64,000 nt of DNA from Flavobacterium frigidarium DSM 17623 (GTDB lineage: Bacteria; Bacteroidota; Bacteroidia; Flavobacteriales; Flavobacteriaceae): contig NZ_AUDO01000007.1 of assembly GCF_000425505.1 (NCBI RefSeq), forward strand, positions 62,001 through 126,000, in the 5' to 3' direction. The position numbers were made by a program, and so were the translations under genes. Positions 1-7,332 of the stretch are shown here, piece after piece. Every line of letters starts with the position of its first letter. Position 1 is the first letter of the stretch. The notes beneath the pieces were generated by a model. The model had not been told where the DNA came from. It saw nothing but the letters and a program-made list of their open reading frames with translations, and did no database searches.

Positions 1-1
1 C

Positions 2-556
2 ATCGAATCGGTGTCTAGTGAGTTGTTATTTAAAAACCGTTTGGTGGCGCACACTTCAGGAAGCGTACCACTAACCATATTAAACAACAACAATAGAAAA
101 GCGGTTTTCTATCCTTTACAAAGTTTCACAAAAGGAGCAGCAGTAGATTTTAGAACAATTCCGCTTTGTCTTGAAGCAGAAAACAGCATCGATTTCCAGA
201 TGCTAAGTAAGGTGGGGAAATTGATTTCAGATCATGCTACAGCAATCAATTCGCAACAGCGAAAAGCACTGCATGTAGCGGCGGTTTTTGCTAACAACTT
301 TAGCAATCATTTATACCAAATCGCAAATGACATTTGCAAAGAAAACCAGGTTCCGTTTTCGATTCTGAAACCGCTTATTCAAGAAACTGCAAAAAAGATC
401 GTGACACTTGATCCAGAACAAGCACAAACTGGTCCTGCAAATCGCAATGACCAAATCACTATTAATGCGCACGAAGCTTTTATAAAGGACGATAACCAAC
501 TTAAAATTTACAAACTACTAACAGAATCTATACAACATAATGGCAAAAAGTTATAA
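2..556 (+). CDS. Rossmann-like/DUF2520 domain protein, 3' part
   Basis: The reading frame is open from the first bases, so the N-terminus lies outside the window. The visible 184 residues start in the segment reading VAHTSGSV, typical of the end of the NAD(P)-binding Rossmann half, and continue into an all-helical DUF2520 half (FTKGAAVDF, then NNFSNHLYQIA). The family is annotated as Rossmann-like/DUF2520 oxidoreductase; its substrate is not known. The stop overlaps the start of the kdsC-like gene by 17 bases, which suggests translational coupling. The GTG at position 11 could start a shorter protein but would remove the cofactor domain, so I read the gene as 5' truncated by the window. Confidence 0.85.
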   Translation: MESVSSELLFKNRLVAHTSGSVPLTILNNNNRKAVFYPLQSFTKGAAVDFRTIPLCLEAENSIDFQMLSKVGKLISDHATAINSQQRKALHVAAVFANNFSNHLYQIANDICKENQVPFSILKPLIQETAKKIVTLDPEQAQTGPANRNDQITINAHEAFIKDDNQLKIYKLLTESIQHNGKKL

Positions 557-1067
557 AGAATTAATGAATGACATCACTACTTTTGTATTTGATGTAGACG
601 GCGTATTAACAGATAGCTCAGTGGTGGTAACTACCGAGGGCGAAATACTTCGCACTATGAATATTAGAGACGGCTACGCTATGAAAGCAGCTGTAGAAAA
701 CGGATATAATGTGTGTGTTATTTCAGGAGGAAGCAATGAAGGTGTTCGCGTGAGATTGCGAAATCTAGGAATTACTGATATTCACTTAGGAACTCCTGAT
801 AAAGTAGAAACTTTTAAAGAATATATTGAATTATACAATATTAAACCCGAGCAAGTTTTATACATGGGAGATGATATTCCTGATTATCATGTAATGAAAT
901 TAGTAGGTTTACCAACATGCCCGCAAGATGCCTGTCCTGAAATTAAAACGATTTCAAAATATATCTCACACAAAAATGGTGGTAAAGCAGCAGCTCGCGA
1001 TGTAATCGAGCAAGTGATGAAAGTACACGGAAAATGGATGACTCATTTTGATGGTGCACATGACTAA
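540..1067 (+). CDS. kdsC: KDO 8-phosphate phosphatase-like HAD hydrolase
   Basis: A 175-residue HAD phosphatase of the small C0 (cap-less) type. Motif I is DVDGVLTDS at residues 18-26 (nucleophile D18, acid/base D20), motif II is around ISGGSNEGV, and motif IV is YMGDDIPD near residue 107. Size and motif I match KdsC, which hydrolyses 3-deoxy-D-manno-octulosonate 8-phosphate in lipopolysaccharide core synthesis in the cytoplasm. The ATG lies inside the end of the upstream DUF2520 gene. The HAD family assignment is certain; KDO-8-P as substrate is inferred from family likeness. Confidence 0.9.
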   Translation: MAKSYKELMNDITTFVFDVDGVLTDSSVVVTTEGEILRTMNIRDGYAMKAAVENGYNVCVISGGSNEGVRVRLRNLGITDIHLGTPDKVETFKEYIELYNIKPEQVLYMGDDIPDYHVMKLVGLPTCPQDACPEIKTISKYISHKNGGKAAARDVIEQVMKVHGKWMTHFDGAHD

Positions 1068-1145
1068 TCAAGAGTTGTTTTTTCGAAAAAAACCAGGACA
1101 ACTTAAATAGTAAACAAGATTTTTAAATCTATACAATAAAAAACA

Positions 1146-1730
1146 ATGCTAAGAGAAAAACTAAAAAATTACAATTTGATATTGGCTTCAGGTTCGCCAA
1201 GAAGGCAACAATTTTTTAAGGATTTAGATCTTGATTTCGAAATTCGATTAAAGGAAGTTGAAGAAATCTATCCTCCTGAATTAAAAGGTTTTGAAATCAC
1301 TGACTTCTTAGCAGAGTTGAAGTCCTACGCTTTTGATGGAGAGTTAAAAGAAAACGATTTATTGATCACGAGTGACACCATTGTTTGGCATAACGATATC
1401 GCTTTAGGGAAACCTAAAGATGAGCAAGATGCTTTTACAACTTTAAAATCTTTGTCGAATGCAACTCATGAAGTAATCACCTCTGTTTGTTTTAAAACTA
1501 TGGATACTACCACTGTTTTTCACGAAATTACAAAGGTTACTTTTAACGAAATTAGTGATGAAGCCATACACTATTACATTACAATTTACAAGCCTTATGA
1601 TAAAGCAGGTGCCTACGGAATTCAAGAGTGGATTGGTGCGATAGCAGTTTCAAAAATCGAAGGTTCGTATGCTAATGTAATGGGAATGCCAGTAGATAAA
1701 GTCTATGAATACTTAAACCAACTGCCGTAA
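1146..1730 (+). CDS. maf: Maf family nucleotide pyrophosphatase
   Basis: A 194-residue protein with the Maf signature near the N-terminus (LASGSPRRQQFF, about residues 14-25), the SDTIVW metal-site segment near residue 82 and GKPKDEQDA just after. Maf proteins hydrolyse non-canonical or pyrimidine nucleoside triphosphates to the monophosphate and affect septum formation in some bacteria. The gene is followed after one base by the MscS-like gene, so the two probably share a transcript with kdsC. Which Maf subfamily (dTTP/UTP or m7GTP) cannot be settled by eye. Confidence 0.9.
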   Translation: MLREKLKNYNLILASGSPRRQQFFKDLDLDFEIRLKEVEEIYPPELKGFEITDFLAELKSYAFDGELKENDLLITSDTIVWHNDIALGKPKDEQDAFTTLKSLSNATHEVITSVCFKTMDTTTVFHEITKVTFNEISDEAIHYYITIYKPYDKAGAYGIQEWIGAIAVSKIEGSYANVMGMPVDKVYEYLNQLP

Positions 1731-1731
1731 T

Positions 1732-2247
1732 ATGTACAATAGTTTCTTTCAAAATTATAGTAAAGAACTCATTAGTTCGCTATTGCTAATTATCCTTTTA
1801 ATTATTTTAAGAGTGATCTTCTCACGCATTGTGCGAAGTTTTGCAAAGCTTACGCACCGCATGGAACACCGCACCAATCTAGTAGTGAAATACATTCATA
1901 TTCTACTGGGAATTCTTGCTGCGATTGGTATCATCATCATATGGGGAGTCCAAGCCAAAGATATTTTTATAACCGTTTCTTCTGTAGCAACGATTGTAGG
2001 TGTGGCAATGTTTGCACAATGGTCTATTTTAAGCAACATCACCTCTGGAGTGATATTATTTTTCTCTTTTCCGTTTAAAATTGGTGATGTAATTCAAATC
2101 CTTGATAAAGATTATCCTATCGTTGGTGAAATAGAAGACATTCGAGCGTTTCACGTTTCCTTGAAGACTAAGGAGGGCGAAATCATTATTTATCCCAACA
2201 ACTTATTATTTCAAAAAGGAATTTTGATTTGCAAAACGCACTTTTAA
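1732..2247 (+). CDS. Small MscS-family mechanosensitive channel
   Basis: A 171-residue membrane protein. Hydrophobic helices lie at about residues 11-33, 51-73 and 77-110; the last is the pore-lining type of helix, followed by FPFKIGDVIQI, the start of the MscS beta domain. It is much shorter than the 286-residue E. coli MscS and lacks the large C-terminal alpha/beta cage, as in minimal MscS relatives. Expected role: release of solutes across the inner membrane during hypo-osmotic shock. It starts one base after the maf stop. Confidence 0.85.
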   Translation: MYNSFFQNYSKELISSLLLIILLIILRVIFSRIVRSFAKLTHRMEHRTNLVVKYIHILLGILAAIGIIIIWGVQAKDIFITVSSVATIVGVAMFAQWSILSNITSGVILFFSFPFKIGDVIQILDKDYPIVGEIEDIRAFHVSLKTKEGEIIIYPNNLLFQKGILICKTHF

Positions 2248-2252
2248 AATAG

Positions 2253-2301
2253 TTACTATTGTAGTCTCAAAAGTTTTTGCAATACGCAAAAAGCATAGTA
2301 A
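2253..2301. other. Long imperfect hairpin between mscS-like and AI-2E genes
   Basis: An inner stem TTTTTGC/GCAAAAA (2274-2292) is nested in an outer stem TTACTAT/ATAGTAA (2253-2301). It could act as a weak terminator of the kdsC-maf-mscS transcript, but no clear T-tract follows. Confidence 0.35.
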
Positions 2302-2441
2302 TTATTAATAGAACAATATGATAATTATGTAAGATAATAAACGATAACTATAAGTTAAAATCGTTTGTAAAAATTGATTTTTGTACTTTAATGCATTAAA
2401 TTAAATAACCCCCTTTTAATAGCATTAGATCCCCACAAATC

Positions 2442-3620
2442 ATGAGCAACACAATCAAATATCCGTTTTACATTAAGCTGGCTTTTACATTAATCAGCGT
2501 TCTTAGTATTAGTTATATTATTTGTATAGGTAAAGATGTTTTAATACCTGTATTGATGGCTTTTATGTTTTCGGTATTGTTGCTTCCCGTTTCTGATTTT
2601 TTTTCAAAAAAACTACGTTTTCCGCATGTTTTGTCTGTGGCTATTACAGTGCTTTTATTTGTGCTATTGATTGTTGCTTTACTTACATTCATATCGTACG
2701 AGATAAGTGATATCGCAAATGATTACGACCGTATTAAAAAGAACATAGATTTATTCATAACTGATGTACAACGTTATATAAGAAACACTTTTAATCTTAG
2801 TATTTGGGAGCAGCAACAATACCTACAAGATGTAAAGCAAGACTCTATGAAAAGTGGTGGAAAAGCTCTAGGAAGTACGCTAATTTCATTAACAGATGTC
2901 CTGGCAGATTTGACTTTAATACCTATTTACACTTTCCTTATATTACTTTATAAAACGCATTTTATATTGTTTTTTGCAAAGTTGATTAATAAAAGACATC
3001 ACCCGAAATTAAAAGAGATATTATCTCAAGTAAAAGTTGCGATAAACAATTACATCGTAGGTTTGATTATCGAGACAATCGTAGTATCTGTATTGACAGC
3101 CGTAGGACTTTACATCATTGGCGTGAAATACTTTATATTTTTAGGTATTGTGACTGGTATTTTAAATTTGATTCCGTACATCGGTATCTTAATTGCTGGT
3201 GTAATTACAGTCTTATCTTCTTTAACCGCAACACCAGATATTTCGATTCTACTGGGCGTATTGATTATAAATATTATTGTTCAAATCATAGACAACAATA
3301 TTTTAGTTCCTATGATTATTAATACAAAAGTAGAAATCAACGCTTTTGTCTCCATCATAGGAATTATAATTGGTGGTGGAATTGCTGGTATATCGGGTAT
3401 GTTTCTGGCGATACCATTACTTGCAATTTTGAAAATCATTTTTGACAGAATCGAATCTCTAGAACCTTGGGGTTACTTGATGGGTGATAATATGCCCAAG
3501 ACCTTTGTATGGCGTTATGCCAATCCCAACCTAAGAACAAAACCTTCGATTATTTTCTATGATAATGATACAGTCGAAAATAATAACGATGAGCAACCAC
3601 CCATCACACCACTAGAATAA
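2442..3620 (+). CDS. AI-2E family transporter (PerM/YdgG-like)
   Basis: A 392-residue multi-pass membrane protein with about eight hydrophobic segments and the family layout: two N-terminal helices, a charged helical region (about residues 85-130), then a dense C-terminal membrane block with GILNLIPYIGILIAG and the IIGGGIAGISGMFLAIPLLA segment near residues 310-330. Family members move small molecules (AI-2 in E. coli TqsA) or ions; the substrate here is unknown. It lies 29 bases upstream of the outer-membrane protein gene and may be co-transcribed with it. Confidence 0.9.
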   Translation: MSNTIKYPFYIKLAFTLISVLSISYIICIGKDVLIPVLMAFMFSVLLLPVSDFFSKKLRFPHVLSVAITVLLFVLLIVALLTFISYEISDIANDYDRIKKNIDLFITDVQRYIRNTFNLSIWEQQQYLQDVKQDSMKSGGKALGSTLISLTDVLADLTLIPIYTFLILLYKTHFILFFAKLINKRHHPKLKEILSQVKVAINNYIVGLIIETIVVSVLTAVGLYIIGVKYFIFLGIVTGILNLIPYIGILIAGVITVLSSLTATPDISILLGVLIINIIVQIIDNNILVPMIINTKVEINAFVSIIGIIIGGGIAGISGMFLAIPLLAILKIIFDRIESLEPWGYLMGDNMPKTFVWRYANPNLRTKPSIIFYDNDTVENNNDEQPPITPLE

Positions 3621-3649
3621 ATAAAATAGCTTTTCTACTATATTACAAG

Positions 3650-5470
3650 ATGTTTAAAAATTACATTAAAATACTGCTTCTACTATTCATCATATGCGGT
3701 CCTGCTTCTTTTGCTCAAAAAGTAAAAGAAGAAAAGGATAGCGCCGCCTTTTATAGAAATATCCAACATTACTCTAAAAAGAGAAAGTTCACCAAATTTG
3801 TTCATCGTTTAATATTTAATCCGCTTGATGCGCAAAAAAAAGAAAACAAAACCATTCCTAGAAAACGTATTAATGCCGAGGGAAAGATTATTCGAAAAAT
3901 CAATATTGTGACCTTAGATCCTTTTGGATATTCTGACACGGATAGTACGCGAACGCCCAAAAATTGGTCTGAACGTACGGGGAACAAACTGCATTTGAAA
4001 ACAAAGAAATTCGCTATTATGAATTCGCTGCTTTTCAAGAAAAACACTCCTTACAATCTTTTAAAAATTGAAGAAACCGAAAGGCTAATTCGTTCACAGA
4101 AATTTGCTAATAGGGTTACAATCTCTGAGGAATATACTAGTTCTAGTCAGGATTCAGTGGATGTTACGATACGAGTCCTAGATTCCTGGACCACACAACC
4201 TCGATTGTCTTTTTCAAGCTCGAGAATTTCAGTCGGTTTAAATGAGAGAAGCTTTTTTGGAACCGGTCACCAATTTGATTATCGCTTTACCAATAGGTTT
4301 GAGGACGGGAAAGATGCACACGATCTTACTTACACCGTTCCCAACATTAAAAACACTTTTGTAAGCACGGTTTTACGATATAAAGTTGACCTAGATAATT
4401 TTTATGACAAAGGTATTTCGATAGAACGCCCCTTCTACTCTCCCCTTACCAAATGGGCAGGTGGAATTTCTTTTGGGGAACTTTTTCGAAAAGACACTTT
4501 ACTGAATCCAAATTCAGAATACGTTTCGTCTAATTTTAAATACAGCACAAAAGATCTTTGGATAGGAAAATCGTTTACTCTTTTCAAAGGAACTACGGTA
4601 AAAGATAGAACAACCAATTTAATTTTATCTGGACGTTTTTTAAACATTAATTACAAGGAGAGTCCGAATGAAATAATAGATCCAGAAAATTTTTATTCGA
4701 ATGAAAAACAAATCTTAACCGGAATAGGTGTTAATACCAGACAGTTTATAAAAGACCGATACATTTTTAAAAATGGTATTGTAGAGGATATTCCCATAGG
4801 TAGAATCTACGGAATCACTGCTGGATACCAATACAAAAATGAAAAATGGCGACCGTACCTAGGTGCTCAAGTCTCTTTTGGAGATTACTTTGATTGGGGG
4901 TTTTTAAGTACTAACTTTGAAGTTGGTACCTACTTTAATAAATCAAATAATGAGCAAACTGCGTTCTCCTTTCAAGCCAATTATTTTACCAATTTATTAG
5001 AATTAGGACGCTGGAAAATCCGACAGTTTGTTAAACCACAGCTGGTCATAGGGACGCATCGCACAGACATTTTAGGTGACCAACTTTCAATTAATGAAAA
5101 TGCGGGAATTCAAGGTTTTAATAGTCCCGTTTATGGCACAAGTAAGGCGGTAATGACCCTGCAAACTCAAACTTACGCTCCTAAGGATATATGGGGTTTT
5201 AGGTTGAATCCGTATTTAAATTATTCGATTGCTGTGCTGGGCAATTCTCAGGCAGGAATGACAAAGAGTAAAGCCTATTCAAAAATTGGAATTGGTGTAA
5301 TCATCAATAACGATTACCTTGTTTTTAGTTCGTTCCAATTGTCTTTATCTTACTATCCTACCATTCCGTTTGAAGGCGACAATGTTTTTAGAACAAATGC
5401 TTTTGAAACCACTGACTTTGGTCTGCAAAGTTTTGAGTTGGCTAAACCTCGAACAGTGTTGTATAGGTAA
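3650..5470 (+). CDS. Omp85/BamA-like outer-membrane beta-barrel protein
   Basis: A 606-residue exported protein. A signal peptide is visible (hydrophobic stretch ending SFAQ, about residue 22). Residues about 60-180 form a POTRA-like region (IRKINIVTLDPFG..., then TPYNLLKIEETERLIRSQ and DSVDVTIRVLD). The rest is rich in alternating aromatic strands, as in a 16-strand barrel. This is the architecture of Bam/Tam-type assembly proteins, but it is shorter than BamA and carries probably a single POTRA unit, so the cargo or function is unknown. It likely shares a transcript with the AI-2E gene. Confidence 0.8.
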   Translation: MFKNYIKILLLLFIICGPASFAQKVKEEKDSAAFYRNIQHYSKKRKFTKFVHRLIFNPLDAQKKENKTIPRKRINAEGKIIRKINIVTLDPFGYSDTDSTRTPKNWSERTGNKLHLKTKKFAIMNSLLFKKNTPYNLLKIEETERLIRSQKFANRVTISEEYTSSSQDSVDVTIRVLDSWTTQPRLSFSSSRISVGLNERSFFGTGHQFDYRFTNRFEDGKDAHDLTYTVPNIKNTFVSTVLRYKVDLDNFYDKGISIERPFYSPLTKWAGGISFGELFRKDTLLNPNSEYVSSNFKYSTKDLWIGKSFTLFKGTTVKDRTTNLILSGRFLNINYKESPNEIIDPENFYSNEKQILTGIGVNTRQFIKDRYIFKNGIVEDIPIGRIYGITAGYQYKNEKWRPYLGAQVSFGDYFDWGFLSTNFEVGTYFNKSNNEQTAFSFQANYFTNLLELGRWKIRQFVKPQLVIGTHRTDILGDQLSINENAGIQGFNSPVYGTSKAVMTLQTQTYAPKDIWGFRLNPYLNYSIAVLGNSQAGMTKSKAYSKIGIGVIINNDYLVFSSFQLSLSYYPTIPFEGDNVFRTNAFETTDFGLQSFELAKPRTVLYR

Positions 5471-5587
5471 ATTTCTCTCAAGAAATGATAAAGCTATAAT
5501 TATTTGATATAATTACAGAATATTTACAGTGTTGCTTCATTTTACCTTTGTACCTAATCTAAACCCTTAATTAAAAACCAACCTATT

Positions 5588-5899
5588 ATGAAAAAATTTA
5601 GACTTTATTTAATGATGACAATTGTCTCATTATGCGCACTACCAACCGTTACTTATGCGGGAGATAAAAATTCTGGTACAACTGAATCAAAAGAGATTCC
5701 TGTTGAAGTACAAAATAAATTAGACCGTTTAGAAGAGATTAAAGAAATGGATAAATCTGATTTAAGTAGAGTGGAAAAAAAGGAATTACGTAAAGAAGTA
5801 CGAATAATAAAAGCTGATTTAAAATCAACTGGTAATGGAGTTTACCTATCTGTAGGAGCGATTATTATTATCGTTTTATTGCTGATTTTGTTACTATAA
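5588..5899 (+). CDS. Small exported protein with C-terminal membrane helix
   Basis: A 103-residue protein of unknown function. It has an N-terminal signal peptide ending TYAG near residue 25, a charged helical middle (EVQNKLDRLEEIKEMDKSDLS..., likely coiled coil), and a very hydrophobic C-terminal helix (VGAIIIIVLLLILLL). The topology suggests an envelope protein anchored by its C-terminus. A TACCTTTG -7 promoter element lies at 5543-5550 and a terminator follows the gene, so it is probably monocistronic. Confidence 0.7.
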   Translation: MKKFRLYLMMTIVSLCALPTVTYAGDKNSGTTESKEIPVEVQNKLDRLEEIKEMDKSDLSRVEKKELRKEVRIIKADLKSTGNGVYLSVGAIIIIVLLLILLL

Positions 5900-5921
5900 G
5901 AAACAATTAAATAGTATATAA

Positions 5922-5954
5922 AAAAGGAACGTATTGCACGTTTCTTTTTTTTTT
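5922..5954 (+). terminator. Rho-independent terminator
   Basis: Stem AAAGGAACGT / ACGTTTCTTT with a 5-base loop (one G-U pair) followed by a run of T's; it closes the 103-residue exported protein gene. Confidence 0.75.
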
Positions 5955-6060
5955 GGCGTTAGCTAAACGCAAAGATACATTAGATAAAATAATAAGGCAT
6001 AGTTCTTGTTTTATACTAGGTAGAAATGAAAACTAAAATTATTTTAATACAAATACAATT

Positions 6061-6516
6061 ATGAAAACGCTACAATTATTAGTTCTAGGATTACTATTAT
6101 CAATAGCTACTTCCAGTCAAGCACAAGTTAGTGTGAATGTCAACATTGGTACCGCTCCATCTTGGGGACCAGCAGGATACGATAACGCGGAATATTATTA
6201 TCTTCCAGATGTAGCATCTTATTATGATGTACAAGCATCTCAGTTTATATATTATGGAAACGGAAAATGGAACCGTTCAAGAAGACTACCTGTGCAATAT
6301 GCAAATTATGACTTATACAACGGTTATAAAGTAGTGCTTACTGATTATCATGGCAAAACTCCTTATTCCTATTATAAAGAACATAAAATAAAATATGCAA
6401 AAGGATATAAAGGAAAACCTCAAAAAACTATAGGTAGTAAAAACGCTAAATATAATAAAGAAGTTTACAGTAAAAAAAACAAGGGAAATAATGGTCACGG
6501 GAATTCGAAACACTAA
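6061..6516 (+). CDS. Secreted Tyr/Lys-rich protein, copy 1 of a tandem pair
   Basis: A 151-residue exported protein with a signal peptide cleaved after SSQAQ (about residue 22). The mature part begins VSVNVNIGTAPSWGP and is rich in Tyr, then in Lys/Gly/Asn/His toward the C-terminus (a very basic tail, pI clearly high). The domain NIG.APSWGP..YD...YYYLPD..SYYD...SQFIYYGNGKW is shared with the next gene. Such proteins are annotated as hypothetical in flavobacteria; no function can be given. It is closed by its own terminator. Confidence 0.8.
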   Translation: MKTLQLLVLGLLLSIATSSQAQVSVNVNIGTAPSWGPAGYDNAEYYYLPDVASYYDVQASQFIYYGNGKWNRSRRLPVQYANYDLYNGYKVVLTDYHGKTPYSYYKEHKIKYAKGYKGKPQKTIGSKNAKYNKEVYSKKNKGNNGHGNSKH

Positions 6517-6535
6517 ACTCCTGATAGTAAGAAAG

Positions 6536-6570
6536 TAGAGAAGGCAATTCGCCTTCTCTTTTTTTTTTAC
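6536..6570 (+). terminator. Rho-independent terminator
   Basis: Perfect stem AGAGAAGGC / GCCTTCTCT with loop AATTC, followed by about ten T's. Confidence 0.9.
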
Positions 6571-6659
6571 CAACCACACTTTAAAAATGCAATTAGCAGG
6601 ATGGCACAGTTGTTGGTTTCTAACATGGAAATAGCATTATTAATTAAAATAAATACACA

Positions 6660-7193
6660 ATAAAAATTCTAAAACTTATCGCCGTCGGCATCATATTACT
6701 CGTTTCGAGTACCACAGAAGCACAAGTATCCGTTAATGTAAATATAGGCCGTGCACCCTCATGGGGACCAAGCGGATATAACAATGTAGGTTATTATTAT
6801 CTTCCTGATATTCAAGCTTACTATGATATTCGCGCGTCTCAGTTTATCTACTATGGTGGTCGCAATTGGGTTCGCTCAAGACAATTACCACGACAATATA
6901 GAAACTACGACTTGTACAACGGTTACAAAGTGGTATTAAATAATTACCACGGTCAAAGACCTTATGCTTACTATAAATCACACCGTGCAAAATACCGTGT
7001 AGGTTATCGAGGAGCACGTCAAAGAACAATAGGACATCGTGCAGGAAATAATCGTTATGCTGCAAATAGAAAAGCCGTTTATCATCGTGCTCCAGCAAAA
7101 CGTCATTATGAAAAAGGACGTAGCAAAGGACACAGCTACAAAAAAAATGACAAGCACAACCGTAAAGAAAACCACGGTCATAGCAAGCATTAA
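6660..7193 (+). CDS. Secreted Tyr/Arg/Lys-rich protein, copy 2, apparent ATA start
   Basis: A 177-residue paralogue of the preceding protein (signal peptide ending TTEAQ, then VSVNVNIGRAPSWGP), with a longer basic tail rich in Arg, His, Lys and Tyr. The whole homologous protein is in frame, but the codon matching the first copy's ATG (ATGAAA) is ATA at 6660-6662. The in-frame stop upstream is TAA at 6645-6647 and no ATG, GTG or TTG lies before the signal peptide. Either ATA is used as start at low efficiency or the gene was silenced by a G-to-A change. The downstream frame is undamaged and the terminator is intact. Confidence 0.7.
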   Translation: MKILKLIAVGIILLVSSTTEAQVSVNVNIGRAPSWGPSGYNNVGYYYLPDIQAYYDIRASQFIYYGGRNWVRSRQLPRQYRNYDLYNGYKVVLNNYHGQRPYAYYKSHRAKYRVGYRGARQRTIGHRAGNNRYAANRKAVYHRAPAKRHYEKGRSKGHSYKKNDKHNRKENHGHSKH

Positions 7194-7211
7194 TATATAG
7201 AAGACATTCAA

Positions 7212-7241
7212 AGAGCATCAGAAACTGATGCTCTTTTTTTG
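7212..7241 (+). terminator. Rho-independent terminator
   Basis: Perfect 10-bp stem AGAGCATCAG / CTGATGCTCT with loop AAA and a T-tract. Confidence 0.9.
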
Positions 7242-7332
7242 TTTCAAAAAGTGCGAAATTTACAAATTAGAATAATTAACTTGAATTATTTTATTACTAC
7301 ATTTGAAGATATTGCCAAAAAACAACTTTAAA

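Noticed and set aside
6912..7193. A short separate gene starting at TTG 6912
   Set aside because: It is only the 3' part of the longer paralogue frame that runs from 6660 with a signal peptide.
6844..7218. Minus-strand Cys/Leu/His-rich frame opposite the second secreted protein
   Set aside because: It is a shadow of a biased basic gene on the other strand; no homology-like pattern.
7303..7332. TTG start upstream of the PIG-L gene
   Set aside because: It lies in the TACATTTG promoter element and adds no signal; the ATG at 7333 begins a normal signal peptide.
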